Positions 8,820 to 17,276 of a stretch of DNA of 64,000 nt are shown one piece after another. The translations under genes were made by a program, and so were the position numbers. Origin of the DNA: CBDESM01 sp965205165. Its GTDB lineage: Bacteria; Chloroflexota; Dehalococcoidia; Bin125. The stretch is from NCBI GenBank assembly GCA_965205165.1, contig OZ242037.1:124001-188000 (forward strand), given 5' to 3'. The notes below the pieces were generated by a model. The model had not been told where the DNA came from. It searched no databases and saw only the letters and a program-made list of their open reading frames with translations. Every line of letters starts with the position of its first letter. Position 1 is the stretch's first letter.

Positions 8820-10214
8820 ATGCATTACCTGACCGCCCGTCCCCTCCGCGCCCCCGCGTTCCCGCGCCTGCTGGCCGCCGCGACCGTCGCCCTCGCCGCG
8901 TTCGCAGCCGCGCTCGGCTGGCAGGCGATCTCCGCCTCGCCCGGCGGCGCGCCCCAGCTCGATTCGCCGCCAGCCGAAGACGACCTGCGGGTCGGCCCGC
9001 TGACCGGCCGCGTGCTCGCCTGGGACCGCGGCCAGCTGCGACCCGTCCAGGGCGCGACCGTAACCACCGGATTCGACGTGACCGAAACCGGCGCGGACGG
9101 TTCGTTCAGCTTCAGCGCCGTGCCCGAAGATTCCGAAATCTCCGTGATCACGCCCGGCTACGACATCGCCACCCGCGCCGCCCGCTCCGGCGCATTCGCC
9201 GTCGTGCTCGAACCCGTCACCGTCCGCGCCGTGTTCGTCCCGTTCCATAACGTCGGCGACCCCGCCGTCCAAAACTGGGTCCACGGCCTGATCGACGAAG
9301 GGCTGATCAATTCGGTCGTGCTCGACATCAAGGACGAGCGCGGCCGCGTGATCGATCTCGCCGCGACCGAGACGGTCGCGCGGATCGGCGCGTCGGTCGA
9401 CGTGGCCGGGCTCGAAGCGTTCATCTCCGAGCTGCAGGCCAAGGACGTCTACACGATCGGGCGGATCGTGACCTTCATGGACGCCTGGTATTCCTCCTCG
9501 GTGACCGAGGACGCGCTGCACTTCACCGACGGCCGCCTCTTCCGCGACCCCGCCAACTCCAGCTGGTCCAGCCCCTTCAGCCCCCGCGCGCGGCAGTACA
9601 ACATCGACATCGCGGTCGCCGCGGCCGAGTACTTCGACGAAGTCCAGTTCGACTACGTGCGGCTGCCCTACGAGCACGGGCTGCTCGAGCGCGAGATCTT
9701 CGGCCCGCGCGGGCGGATCGAGGCGATCACCACCTTCGTGCGCGACGCCTCCGAAGCGCTGCACCTCGCCGGCGCGGCCATCTCGGCCGACCTCTTCGGC
9801 GTGATCAGCGTCCGCTCCGGCGACGAGGGCATCGGCCAGTCGCTCAGCCACCTCTCGCCCTTCCTCGACTACGTCTCGCCGATGCTCTACCCGAGCGGCT
9901 GGGGGCCCGGCTGGTTCGGGCTCTCCTATCCGCCCGCCCACCCGCGCAAGGTGATCCAGGACAGCGTCGACCTCACCGCCGACGTCGTGGCGCAGCTCTC
10001 CCGCGCCCACATCCGCCCCTGGCTCCAGGACTTCACCGACTACCAGCACCGCGGGCTCTACTACGGCAGCGCCGAGGTGGTCGAGCAGATCGAGGCCGCG
10101 GCCGACGCGGGCGCGAACGGCTTCATGCTCTGGGACGCCAACCTCGACTACGAGGAGCAGGCGCTGGCCGAAACAGCGCAGCTCGCCTGGTCCCCCCGCG
10201 CCGGCAGCCGCTGA
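8820..10214 (+). CDS. Secreted putative glycoside hydrolase (DUF4015 type) with carboxypeptidase-regulatory-like domain
   Basis: 464 residues. A signal-type hydrophobic segment (about 15-37) is followed by a beta-sandwich carboxypeptidase-regulatory-like repeat (LTGRVLAW...GATVTTGFDVTETGADGSFSFSAVPEDSE), then a TIM-barrel region typical of DUF4015 proteins: NSVVLDIKDERG, YTIGRIVTFMD, VQFDYVRLPY, GAAISADLFGVI, YVSPMLYPSGW, RPWLQDFTDY and ANGFMLWDANLDY. This family is related to glycoside hydrolases; acidic residues in LDIKDE, FDYVR and LWDAN are candidate active-site residues. Likely acts outside the cell on a polysaccharide; substrate unknown. Monocistronic. Confidence 0.85.
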   Translation: MHYLTARPLRAPAFPRLLAAATVALAAFAAALGWQAISASPGGAPQLDSPPAEDDLRVGPLTGRVLAWDRGQLRPVQGATVTTGFDVTETGADGSFSFSAVPEDSEISVITPGYDIATRAARSGAFAVVLEPVTVRAVFVPFHNVGDPAVQNWVHGLIDEGLINSVVLDIKDERGRVIDLAATETVARIGASVDVAGLEAFISELQAKDVYTIGRIVTFMDAWYSSSVTEDALHFTDGRLFRDPANSSWSSPFSPRARQYNIDIAVAAAEYFDEVQFDYVRLPYEHGLLEREIFGPRGRIEAITTFVRDASEALHLAGAAISADLFGVISVRSGDEGIGQSLSHLSPFLDYVSPMLYPSGWGPGWFGLSYPPAHPRKVIQDSVDLTADVVAQLSRAHIRPWLQDFTDYQHRGLYYGSAEVVEQIEAAADAGANGFMLWDANLDYEEQALAETAQLAWSPRAGSR

Positions 10215-10223
10215 CGCCCGCGC

Positions 10224-11012
10224 TCAGAACGCGCCTTCGCCCCAGCCCGCCCCGATCAGGAACGCATTCAGCTGCAGGTTGAACTGCTCGGGCCGCTCGA
10301 AGTAGACCGAGTGGCCCGTCGACGGCACCTCGAAGTAGGACGAACCGGGCACCAGCCCGTGCGCCAGGCGGATCGCCTCCGCCGGCATGATCGCGTCCTC
10401 CGAACCCACGACCCAGAGCACCGGCATCGGCAGCGCCGCCACCGCGTCCGCATCCGGCGCGACCCGGGCCAGCGCGCCCAGCAGCGCCGGATCCCGCGGC
10501 GGGTTGAGCGCGAACACCTCGTCGTACAGGTAGGCCAGATCCGGCCGCCGCTCGCGCAGGTTCGGGTGGTAGGCGAGGCTGGCCAGCCCCGCCTGCTGCA
10601 GCTTCTCCCGCGCCGCCGCGACGATCGGGCCGATCTCGTCGTTGCTCAGCCCGCCCAGCGTGTCCGCCATCACCAGCGCCGCGACCCGCTCCGGATGCCG
10701 CACAGCCGCGGCCAGGCAGGTCCAGCCGCCCATCGACTGCGCCACCAGCGCCGCCCGCTTGATCCCCAGCTCGTCCAGCAGCGCGATCAGATCGTCCGCG
10801 AAGCCGTTGGGCCCGGGCCCGCCCGGCGCCTCGATGCTCTGCCCCCAGCCGCGGTGATCGAACGACACGCAGCGGTAGGCGGAGCGGAAGACGGGCACCT
10901 GCTGCCACCAGGAGAGGTGGTTGCCGCCCGCGCCGTGCGCGAAGACGATGGCCGGCCCCTCGCCGGTCTCCTCGTAGTAGAGCTCGCACTGGGGACGGGA
11001 CAATCGCGGCAC
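10224..11012 (-). CDS. Alpha/beta hydrolase
   Basis: A 262-residue alpha/beta-hydrolase. The oxyanion region FAHGAGGNHLSWW (24-36) and DHRGWGQS (52-59) lead to the nucleophile elbow AQSMGG (Ser nucleophile), an acidic residue in VVGSEDAIMP and the catalytic His in STGHSVYFE, completing the Ser-Asp-His triad. The overall pattern resembles 3-oxoadipate enol-lactonase and related esterases, but the substrate cannot be told from sequence. The GTG start is supported by GAGGTG 5 nt upstream. Confidence 0.88.
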   Translation of the reverse strand: MPRLSRPQCELYYEETGEGPAIVFAHGAGGNHLSWWQQVPVFRSAYRCVSFDHRGWGQSIEAPGGPGPNGFADDLIALLDELGIKRAALVAQSMGGWTCLAAAVRHPERVAALVMADTLGGLSNDEIGPIVAAAREKLQQAGLASLAYHPNLRERRPDLAYLYDEVFALNPPRDPALLGALARVAPDADAVAALPMPVLWVVGSEDAIMPAEAIRLAHGLVPGSSYFEVPSTGHSVYFERPEQFNLQLNAFLIGAGWGEGAF

Positions 11013-11075
11013 GGATCACCTCGCATTCGCGTTCGGGAGCGGGCGGAGGCTAGCAGGGCGCGCACGCCGCGCTGG

Positions 11076-11081
11076 TACGGT
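11076..11081 (+). promoter_or_regulatory. Putative -10 box TACGGT (leaderless)
   Basis: TACGGT lies exactly 6 nt before the ATG at 11088 with no Shine-Dalgarno sequence between, identical in sequence and spacing to the box before dinB on the other strand. Confidence 0.45.
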
Positions 11082-11087
11082 TCGGCC

Positions 11088-12071
11088 ATGCGGATCGTGC
11101 TGACGGGGGCCTGGGGCGCGCCGGGCCGGCATCTGCTGGACGAGTTCATGCGGCAGGAGGCGGAGGTCGCGATCCTGCGCGCCGCCGGCGCCGGCGAGCC
11201 CGGCGATCCGCAGCCGATCGAGGGCGCGTCCGACGTACGCGAAGTCCCCGCGCAGGACGCGCGCGCCCTCGCCGGCGCGATCGGCGACGCCGATTTCGTC
11301 GTCCACGCGCACGTGCTGGACGAGCACGGCCGCGAGCGCGAGGCCTACGCCGCGGCCAACGTCGAGTACGCGACCGCGCTGCTCGACGCCTGCCTGGCCG
11401 CGCGGCCGGCCGGCGTCCTGCACGTGACCGGCACCGAGTCCTACGGCCCCGGCCTGCCGCCCTGGCCCGTCAACGAGAGCTGGGTCGCGCACCCGCAGGG
11501 CGTCGTCCAGACCAGCCTGGCCACGGCCGAGCAGGCCGTCCGCACCTACCGCCGCCGCGTGCGCCTAGCCGTCCTGCGCGGCGCGCCGGCCCTGAGCCCG
11601 CACGGGGGCGCGCTGCGCCGCCTCGCCCGGCACTTCGCCGCGCACCCGCGGGCCGGACTGGTCGGCGGCGGCCGCGCCCCGCTCTCCTTCGCGGCCGGCC
11701 CCGACCTCGCCCGCGCCGCCTGGCGGCTGATCGACAACTTCGAGCAGGCCGCGGGGCATGTCTTCCACGCCAAGAGCGCCGACACCAGCTGGCGCGAACT
11801 GGCCGAGACCGCCTGCAATGCGCGCGGAGTCGAGCCCCGCTTCTGGAACGCGCCGCTGCCGGCCGCGAGGGTGCTCGACGCCATCGGCGCGGCCGACTGG
11901 CTGCTGCCCGCGCCGCCGCGCTTCGAGGGCTACGCCGCGCTGACCGGCCAGCCGCACCTGATCGACGACGGGCAGGTCCGGGTCAAGTTCGGCTACACGC
12001 CCGTGCTCGGCCTGCGCGCCGCCCTGCTGCAGACGCTGAAAGCGGATCCGCCGTCCGCGGCCCCCGATTAG
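11088..12071 (+). CDS. NAD-dependent epimerase/dehydratase family protein
   Basis: A 327-residue extended SDR. The nucleotide-binding motif is TGAWGAPGRHLL near the N-terminus, followed by a normal epimerase-like layout (HVTGTESYGPG, VLRGAPALSPHGG, GRAPLSFAAGPDLARAAW). The catalytic YxxxK pair expected after the TGT/S segment is not evident: the equivalent stretch reads TSLATAEQAVRTY. The protein may therefore bind nucleotide without normal SDR chemistry. No operon partner; it converges with the malic enzyme gene. Confidence 0.75.
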   Translation: MRIVLTGAWGAPGRHLLDEFMRQEAEVAILRAAGAGEPGDPQPIEGASDVREVPAQDARALAGAIGDADFVVHAHVLDEHGREREAYAAANVEYATALLDACLAARPAGVLHVTGTESYGPGLPPWPVNESWVAHPQGVVQTSLATAEQAVRTYRRRVRLAVLRGAPALSPHGGALRRLARHFAAHPRAGLVGGGRAPLSFAAGPDLARAAWRLIDNFEQAAGHVFHAKSADTSWRELAETACNARGVEPRFWNAPLPAARVLDAIGAADWLLPAPPRFEGYAALTGQPHLIDDGQVRVKFGYTPVLGLRAALLQTLKADPPSAAPD

Positions 12072-12096
12072 CCGACCGAGATCGCCGGCCCCGCGG

Positions 12097-13254
12097 TCAG
12101 CCGACCGCGATCACGGACTTCGCCACCGCCTGCGCCAGCCCGTCCTCGAAGATGCTCGGCACGACCCGGTCCGGCGTCGGCTCGCCCACGAAATCCGCGA
12201 TCGCCTGCGCGGCCGCGATCTTGTGGCCGTCGTGGACGCGCGGAATGCCGCCGTCCAGCAGCCCGCGGAAGAGGCCGGGGAAGCCCAGCGCGTTGTTGAT
12301 CTGGTTGGGGAAGTCGGAGCGGCCCGTGGCGATGATCGCCGCGCCCGCTTCCGCCGCCTCGTCCGGCATGATCTCCGGCGTCGGATTCGCCATCGCGAAC
12401 ACCATCGAATTCGCGTTCATCGACGCGATCTCCGCCGTCGAGACCAGCCCCGGCCCGCTCAGCCCGAGGAACAGGTCGGCCCCGCGGATCGCGTCCGCCG
12501 TCTGCGGGATGCTGCCGTCCTCCTTGTTGCGGTAGCCGCACCATTCCGCCGCCACCTGCTTGTAGGGGTTGAGGTCCTCGCGGTCGACCGTGAGCAGGCC
12601 CTTGCTGTCGATCAGCGCGACGTCCTCGCAGCCGTATTCGCGCAGCAGCGCGCCGCAGGCGATCCCGCTCGCGCCCGCGCCGAGGATCACCGTGCGCGTG
12701 TTCTTCGGCTCGCGGTTGGTCAGCTTCAGCGCGTTGATCACGCCCGCCAGCGCCACCACCGCGGTGCCGTGCTGATCGTCGTGCATCACCGGAATGTCCA
12801 GCGATTCGTGCAGCCGCCGCTCCACTTCGAAGCAGCGCGGCGCGGAGATGTCCTCCAGGTTGATCCCGCCCAGCGACGGCGCGATCGCCTCCACCGCGGC
12901 CACGATGTCGTCCACCTCGCGCACCGACAGCGCGATCGGAATCGCGTCCACCCCCGCGAATTCGCGGAACAGCACGCACTTCCCCTCCATCACCGGCAGC
13001 GCCGCCTGCGGGCCGATGTCGCCCAGCCCCAGCACGGCCGAGCCGTCCGTGACCACCGCGACGAGGTTGCCGACGCCGGTCATCACCCGCGCCAGCGACG
13101 GATCCCGCGCGATCTCCAGGCAGGGCGCGGCCACGCCCGGCGTGTAGACGACGGACAGATCGTCGTGGTTCTCGACCTTCACCTTGGATGCGTAGTCGAC
13201 CTTGCCGCGCCAGCGGCGATGGGCCTCGATGGCTTCCTGATCGAAGTCGGACAT
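12097..13254 (-). CDS. NAD(P)-dependent malic enzyme
   Basis: Oxidatively decarboxylates malate to pyruvate. 385 residues match the short bacterial form without a phosphotransacetylase tail. SVVYTPGVAAPC contains the catalytic Tyr (Y37), EGKCVLFREFAGVDA the catalytic Lys (K92), INLEDISAPRCFEVE the metal ligands, and LGAGASGIA (191-199) the dinucleotide-binding loop. Later motifs NPTPEIMPDEA and FPNQINNALGFPG are also canonical. It feeds pyruvate to the dehydrogenase encoded in this window. Cofactor preference is not readable with certainty. Confidence 0.94.
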   Translation of the reverse strand: MSDFDQEAIEAHRRWRGKVDYASKVKVENHDDLSVVYTPGVAAPCLEIARDPSLARVMTGVGNLVAVVTDGSAVLGLGDIGPQAALPVMEGKCVLFREFAGVDAIPIALSVREVDDIVAAVEAIAPSLGGINLEDISAPRCFEVERRLHESLDIPVMHDDQHGTAVVALAGVINALKLTNREPKNTRTVILGAGASGIACGALLREYGCEDVALIDSKGLLTVDREDLNPYKQVAAEWCGYRNKEDGSIPQTADAIRGADLFLGLSGPGLVSTAEIASMNANSMVFAMANPTPEIMPDEAAEAGAAIIATGRSDFPNQINNALGFPGLFRGLLDGGIPRVHDGHKIAAAQAIADFVGEPTPDRVVPSIFEDGLAQAVAKSVIAVG

Positions 13255-13408
13255 GGGGCAGTGCTCCGGATTCGGCGGTGCAAGCGCGCGCGGGCTCGCG
13301 GACCCGCCGACTGGGGCGGCGAGTTCACCTGATCCTAATCAGACAACGCCCGACGATCATCACCACCCCGTTCGGACGCGGCCAGCGCGCCCTCCGCGCC
13401 CGCAAAAT

Positions 13409-13771
13409 TCAGAGAATCGCGCCCTCGAGGATGCCGCGGTGAGCCCGCAGCACCAGCTTCCCCTCCTCGCGCCGCTCCACAATCAACGGCCGCCGGCAGT
13501 GCTCGCAGGCGGTCGTCTCCTTGCGCCGCAGCAGCCCCTCCGGCGGCACCCGCGCGATCGCCGCCTCCTGGCAGTACGGGCAGGTCACGCGCCAGCGCTT
13601 GCAGGCGCGGATGCGGTGCGATTCCCCCTCCTTGGTCGGGCGCGAGACCACGATGTCGCGGTCGCAGGCGCGGCACAGCGTGACCGCCCGCCGCGTCCGC
13701 CCGCTCAGCGGCGGCACCCCCACGACCAGCGGGTTCGAGCAGTTCGGGCAGCGGATGCGCTTGGTCTCCAT
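13409..13771 (-). CDS. Small protein with four CxxC pairs (zinc ribbons)
   Basis: 120 residues with four Cys pairs: C8/C11 (CPNC), C33/C36 (CRAC), C64/C67 (CPYC) and C89/C92 (CEHC). These can form two zinc ribbons, and the second half partly repeats the first (RCPNCSNPLVVGVPPLSG versus TCPYCQEAAIARVPPEG), suggesting internal duplication. No known catalytic domain. It is divergent from the RlpA-like gene, 47 nt apart, and both starts have a close -10-like box. Possibly a nucleic-acid-binding or redox protein; function unknown. Confidence 0.72.
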   Translation of the reverse strand: METKRIRCPNCSNPLVVGVPPLSGRTRRAVTLCRACDRDIVVSRPTKEGESHRIRACKRWRVTCPYCQEAAIARVPPEGLLRRKETTACEHCRRPLIVERREEGKLVLRAHRGILEGAIL

Positions 13772-13780
13772 CGCCCGCCA

Positions 13781-13786
13781 ATTCTA
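13781..13786 (-). promoter_or_regulatory. Putative -10 box TAGAAT of the zinc-ribbon gene
   Basis: TAGAAT on the minus strand ends 9 nt before the ATG at 13771; the intervening bases hold only a weak GGCGGG. It shares the 47-nt divergent spacer with the box at 13806-13811. Confidence 0.4.
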
Positions 13787-13805
13787 TCGGCGCGCCGGCG
13801 GGCGG

Positions 13806-13811
13806 TAGCCT
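13806..13811 (+). promoter_or_regulatory. Putative -10 box TAGCCT of the RlpA-like gene
   Basis: TAGCCT lies 7 nt before the GTG at 13819; no Shine-Dalgarno sequence is present. Consistent with a leaderless start in a very short divergent promoter region. Confidence 0.35.
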
Positions 13812-13818
13812 TGGCCTG

Positions 13819-14715
13819 GTGACGAACCGACGCCCCCCCGCCGCGCGCGGCAGCCGCGAGTACGCGAACTCCCAAATCCGCGTGATCGGCGCGGACAATC
13901 CGCCCTTCCGCGCGAGCTCGCGCCTGCGCCTACCGGGCGAGCGCCGCCGCCCGCGCCTGCCGTTCTCGTTCCGGCAGCTCGCCGCCGGACTGCTCGTGCT
14001 CGCCGCCGTCGCCGGTGCCGCCGTCGGCATCTACTTCGGCGTCGTCGCCCTGATCGAGACCGACGACGCGCCGACTGCCGCCGACGCCGCCGATCTGCAA
14101 AGTGCCGGCGAAGCCTCCGCGGCGGAAGCGGAAGCCGGCGGTGCGCAGACTGCGGAGTCGGAAAGCGGCGGCGAAGCCGAGTCGGCCGCAGCCGCGCAGC
14201 AGGAAGAGCAAGAAGAACAAGAACAACAGGCCGTGTCGCAGGAAGACGCGGCCGCCGACGGGGCCCCCGGCGCCTCCGAGCCGCTGCCGAGCCGCCCGGC
14301 CGTCGAGCCCGCGCAGGTCGGGCCGACCGTCTCCGAAACGCCCGTCTCGCCGGCCGAGATCGGCGGCGCGCCCGTCTCCGCTCCGCGCCTCACCGCCGAG
14401 CCCGTCCCCGCCGGCATCCCCCGCATGCTCGCCGACGGCGCGGACTACGACCCCGCCGACGCGACCGCCGCGTTCTCCGCGATCTGGCCCGTGGGCACGA
14501 CCCTGCGCCTCACCCGGCTCGGCGGCGGGACCCTGCTCAACGCCGCCCAAGAGGCCGAAGTCGCCGGCAGCCAGCTGCTCGTCGTCGTGCGCGGCGCGGA
14601 AGAATCGAACAGCGACTTGCAGCTCTCCGCCGCCGCCTTCAGCCGGATCGCCGTCTACGGCGTGGAACGTGTGATCGCGGTGCAGGTCGAAGTGACCGCC
14701 GCTCCCCCGCGCTAA
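13819..14715 (+). CDS. Membrane-anchored protein with degenerate RlpA-like double-psi barrel
   Basis: 298 residues. A basic cytoplasmic N-terminus is followed by one transmembrane helix (about 52-76), an acidic Ala/Glu/Gln-rich linker (about 80-190) and a C-terminal domain (about 210-295). The domain pattern (ADYDPADATAAF...WPVGTTLRLTRL...SQLLVVVRG...LQLSAAAFSRIA...GVERVIAVQVEV) matches the RlpA double-psi beta-barrel. The catalytic His and Asp of RlpA lytic transglycosylases seem absent: the usual (I/V)DLS is LQLS. A non-catalytic wall-binding role is therefore likely. The architecture parallels the LysM protein at 4262-5248 and the YceI protein at 19557-20492. Confidence 0.68.
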   Translation: MTNRRPPAARGSREYANSQIRVIGADNPPFRASSRLRLPGERRRPRLPFSFRQLAAGLLVLAAVAGAAVGIYFGVVALIETDDAPTAADAADLQSAGEASAAEAEAGGAQTAESESGGEAESAAAAQQEEQEEQEQQAVSQEDAAADGAPGASEPLPSRPAVEPAQVGPTVSETPVSPAEIGGAPVSAPRLTAEPVPAGIPRMLADGADYDPADATAAFSAIWPVGTTLRLTRLGGGTLLNAAQEAEVAGSQLLVVVRGAEESNSDLQLSAAAFSRIAVYGVERVIAVQVEVTAAPPR

Positions 14716-14722
14716 CGGCGGC

Positions 14723-14983
14723 TCAGGAGCTGCGTCGGCGCCGCCCGAACGGCATCCGCAGCTCTTCCCCGTAATTCAGGAATTCCTTCTCGGTCCCGCA
14801 CTTCGAGCACTTGCCGATCGAAATCTGCGAATCCGGCCGGCTGATCTGCCAAGCATGGGTGCATTCGGCCGGATCGACGGGCTCCGCGGCCGGCTCGGCC
14901 TTCGCGGACTTGCGGGAAGACTTGCGCGAACGCGAGCGCGGAGCGGCGCTGGCGGATTGATCGGCTGATTTGCGGCTCGCCAC
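14723..14983 (-). CDS. Small zinc-ribbon protein with basic N-terminus
   Basis: 86 residues. A Ser/Arg/Lys-rich N-terminal 30 residues precede a compact metal-binding module with C41, H43, C59 and C62 (CTHAW...GKCSKCG), then a short basic end (FGRRRRSS). The GTG start has GGAG about 8 nt upstream. The pattern resembles small zinc-binding proteins of unknown role; basic ends suggest RNA or DNA contact. It converges tail to tail with the RlpA-like gene. Confidence 0.62.
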   Translation of the reverse strand: MASRKSADQSASAAPRSRSRKSSRKSAKAEPAAEPVDPAECTHAWQISRPDSQISIGKCSKCGTEKEFLNYGEELRMPFGRRRRSS

Positions 14984-15084
14984 GATGCGCTCCGTGCGGA
15001 TTCGTCGGCCTGTGCGATGTTGAGGGGCTGGAGCGAGTGTAGCGCAGGTTGCAGATCTGCGCTGATCCGGGCCGGGCGGCCGCC

Positions 15085-15522
15085 CTAGGCCTCGATCCGC
15101 TCATAGAGCGCGTGGTACTTCTCGCCGCCCGCGATCGCCTGCCGGATGTCCTCGCGGTCCAACTCGAACAGCTGCTTGAGCGCCTCCCGCGCATCCTCCA
15201 TCGCCCGCTCGTCCCCGTTGCAGCGGTCCAGCACCCGCTCGAACAAATCCGCCTCCACGAACGCGTCCACCCGCCCCGCCCAGGGGAAGAAGACGAACGA
15301 TTCCGGGTCGCCGAAGCCCGGCCGCAGCTTGCGCAGCTGCAGGATCCGCTCCTGCGGCGAGCGGACCGGCTCGACCACGCGGATGTAGGGGCCGTCCGAC
15401 TCGTTGTAGCGGCCGTCGATCAGCAGCCGCTCCGCCAGCCATCCGAAGCCGATCACGACCACGTCGGCCTCGCGGATGGCGCGCAGCGTCTCTTCCAGAT
15501 CGAAGCCCTCTTCGCTCGGCAT
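15085..15522 (-). CDS. Hypothetical protein (145 residues)
   Basis: Not recognised. The protein is acidic with no signal or membrane segment: a predicted Rossmann-like start (ADVVVIGFGWLAERLL, about 19-34), a central stretch with paired aromatics (ESFVFFPWAGRVD) and a helical acidic C-terminus. Coding potential is supported by codon use like the neighbours and by an open frame of full length. The ATG at 15520-15522 lacks a close ribosome binding site. It stands alone between a convergent-side zinc-ribbon gene and a divergent diiron gene. Confidence 0.55.
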   Translation of the reverse strand: MPSEEGFDLEETLRAIREADVVVIGFGWLAERLLIDGRYNESDGPYIRVVEPVRSPQERILQLRKLRPGFGDPESFVFFPWAGRVDAFVEADLFERVLDRCNGDERAMEDAREALKQLFELDREDIRQAIAGGEKYHALYERIEA

Positions 15523-15657
15523 GCGCAGCAGGATACATCACCTCCCGCTGGCATAACGCCCGCCCCGTCCTGCCGCGGATCCGCGCCGTGCGCGGGAGGG
15601 GCGAGTACAGCACAGCCCTATAGTGGGTCAAGCCGCGCCGCGGGGAAGGATTCGGGG

Positions 15658-16485
15658 ATGCATCGTTCGCCCGCGGCCGTGCGGCCCGCCTCCAGCGTCG
15701 AGCAGCGCGAGGCCTTCCGCACCCTCTTCCAGCAGCAGGGCGAACGCCTCTGGAACGCCGACCGCGACGTCGACTGGAACGCCGGCTCGGAAATCCCGCC
15801 CGAGAAGCGCCGCGCCTGGCTGCGCATGATGAACGTCTTCCTCGGCCTCGAGGTGATGGGCCTCGACACGATCCAGGTGATGATGAGCAAGGCCACGCAC
15901 CAGCTGCGCGAGCCCAGCCTCAACCTCTACCTCGCCGCCCAATGCCAGGACGAAGCCCGCCACGTCTACGTGCTCGACCGCTACCTGGCCGAGGTCGGCG
16001 GCCACGGCTTCCTCTCGGGGCCCGAGCGCTTCCTGATCGACCGCTTCGGCTCGCTCGCCCAGCTCGGCTTCTGGCGCGTCGAAAACTGGCTGATGTCCAC
16101 CCTCTTCAGCGAAAACTTCGCCGCCCTCTTCCTGCAGAAATGCCTGGAGATCGAGGACATCGACCCGCTCGCCAAGCAGATCTTCCGCCTGATCCTGCGC
16201 GACGAAGTGCGCCACGTGAACTTCCTCCACACGATCCTCCCGCGGCTGGTCGAGCGGATGTCGCATTTCGGGCGCTGGTACGTCTGGCAGAGCCAGGTCA
16301 TGATGGCCGGCGCGACCTCGATCGGCCTGCGCCGCATCCGCCCCGACGCCAGGCATCTCGGCATCGACATCGAGGATTACAAGGCGACCCTGATCTCCAA
16401 CCTCGGCGCGCAGTTCGCCGATGCCGGGCTCGACGACGTGCTCGACATCCGGGTCTACGAGCGGATCATCCAGCGCGCCTTCTAG
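15658..16485 (+). CDS. Ferritin-like diiron protein
   Basis: 275 residues, all helical, with two copies of a carboxylate-His metal motif: QDEARH (D98, E99, H102) and RDEVRH (D182, E183, H186). Further acidic residues in the partner helices (E64, E152, E164/E166) complete a ferritin-like four-helix diiron site. The spacing recalls ribonucleotide-reductase R2-like oxygenases and the AurF N-oxygenase group. The ATG follows AAGGA at good distance. Substrate unknown. Its stop codon overlaps the stop of the convergent cupin gene. Confidence 0.72.
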   Translation: MHRSPAAVRPASSVEQREAFRTLFQQQGERLWNADRDVDWNAGSEIPPEKRRAWLRMMNVFLGLEVMGLDTIQVMMSKATHQLREPSLNLYLAAQCQDEARHVYVLDRYLAEVGGHGFLSGPERFLIDRFGSLAQLGFWRVENWLMSTLFSENFAALFLQKCLEIEDIDPLAKQIFRLILRDEVRHVNFLHTILPRLVERMSHFGRWYVWQSQVMMAGATSIGLRRIRPDARHLGIDIEDYKATLISNLGAQFADAGLDDVLDIRVYERIIQRAF

Positions 16486-16856
16486 CCGCGCAGCGAATCC
16501 ACGTCGAAATCCTCCGGCAGCGGGATGAACAGGCTCCGCCGCGGCCCTTCAAGATCGCGCGTGATGTGCCCCTGCCCGGTCGTGTCGTCCGCCAGGAGGA
16601 TGCCGCCCGCGCCGAGCTGCCGCTTCGAGCCGTCACCGCATTCGATCTCGACCAGGCCGCTGAGCGTGACCACGAACTGCCGCCGCGGCGCGTTGTGGAA
16701 GTCCAGCTCCCCGCCGACCGGCGTCTCGCGGAAGATCACGCCCTCCGCCGCGTGCAGCTCCGACAGCCGCCCGTAGCGGCTGTCGCCCAGCGCCACCTCG
16801 ATCTCCTCGAAGTGCGACTGCCCGTCCTCGCCCGTGTAGACCCGCGTGATTTGCAT
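16482..16856 (-). CDS. Cupin-domain protein, copy 2
   Basis: 124 residues, a single cupin: ELDFHNAPRRQFVVTLSGLVEIECGDGSKRQLGAGGILLADDTTGQGHITRD. The N-terminus MQITRVYTGEDGQSHFEE is clearly homologous to the upstream cupin, so the pair arose by tandem duplication. The metal-binding His set is reduced (one H in FHN, one in GQGHI). The start at 16854-16856 is set by GGGAGGT just upstream. It is 11 nt downstream of copy 1, in one operon. Function unknown. Confidence 0.82.
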   Translation of the reverse strand: MQITRVYTGEDGQSHFEEIEVALGDSRYGRLSELHAAEGVIFRETPVGGELDFHNAPRRQFVVTLSGLVEIECGDGSKRQLGAGGILLADDTTGQGHITRDLEGPRRSLFIPLPEDFDVDSLRG

Positions 16857-16867
16857 AACGACCTCCC

Positions 16868-17263
16868 TTACCCGCCCTGCTGCGGGATTTCGCGGCCCCA
16901 ATGATGCACGTCGAAGTCGTCCGGCAGGTCCACCATCAGGCTGAAGCGCGGGCCCTCGACGTCGACCGTGCGGTGGCCGGGGCCCTCGGCGTCCTCCGCC
17001 AGGCAGACGTCGCCCGGCCCGAAGCGCCGCTTCACCCCGTTCGCCACCTCGACCTCGACCGCGCCCTGGATCACGATGATCATCCGCTTGCCCGGCGTGT
17101 TGTGCCAATCGATCGTCAGCCCCGCCGGCGTCGTCCGGAAGAAGGCGTGCTGCGGGAACAGCCGCCGCGTCATCTCGCCGAACTCGTTGGCGACTGCGTC
17201 GATCTCGACGTCCTCGAAGTGCGAAACCCCGTCCTCGCCCTGGTACATCCGCGTGATCCGCAT
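16868..17263 (-). CDS. Cupin-domain protein, copy 1
   Basis: 131 residues, one cupin barrel: TIDWHNTPGKRMIIVIQGAVEVEVANG...FGPGDVCLAEDAEGPGHRT. The beginning, MRITRMYQGEDGVSHFEDVEI, aligns with copy 2. AAGGGA precedes the ATG. The gene lies 13 nt downstream of dinB, so dinB and both cupins may form one transcript, though a functional link is not obvious. Small cupins of this type often act on small organic acids or sense them. Confidence 0.82.
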   Translation of the reverse strand: MRITRMYQGEDGVSHFEDVEIDAVANEFGEMTRRLFPQHAFFRTTPAGLTIDWHNTPGKRMIIVIQGAVEVEVANGVKRRFGPGDVCLAEDAEGPGHRTVDVEGPRFSLMVDLPDDFDVHHWGREIPQQGG

Positions 17264-17276
17264 CGCCGTTCCCTTC

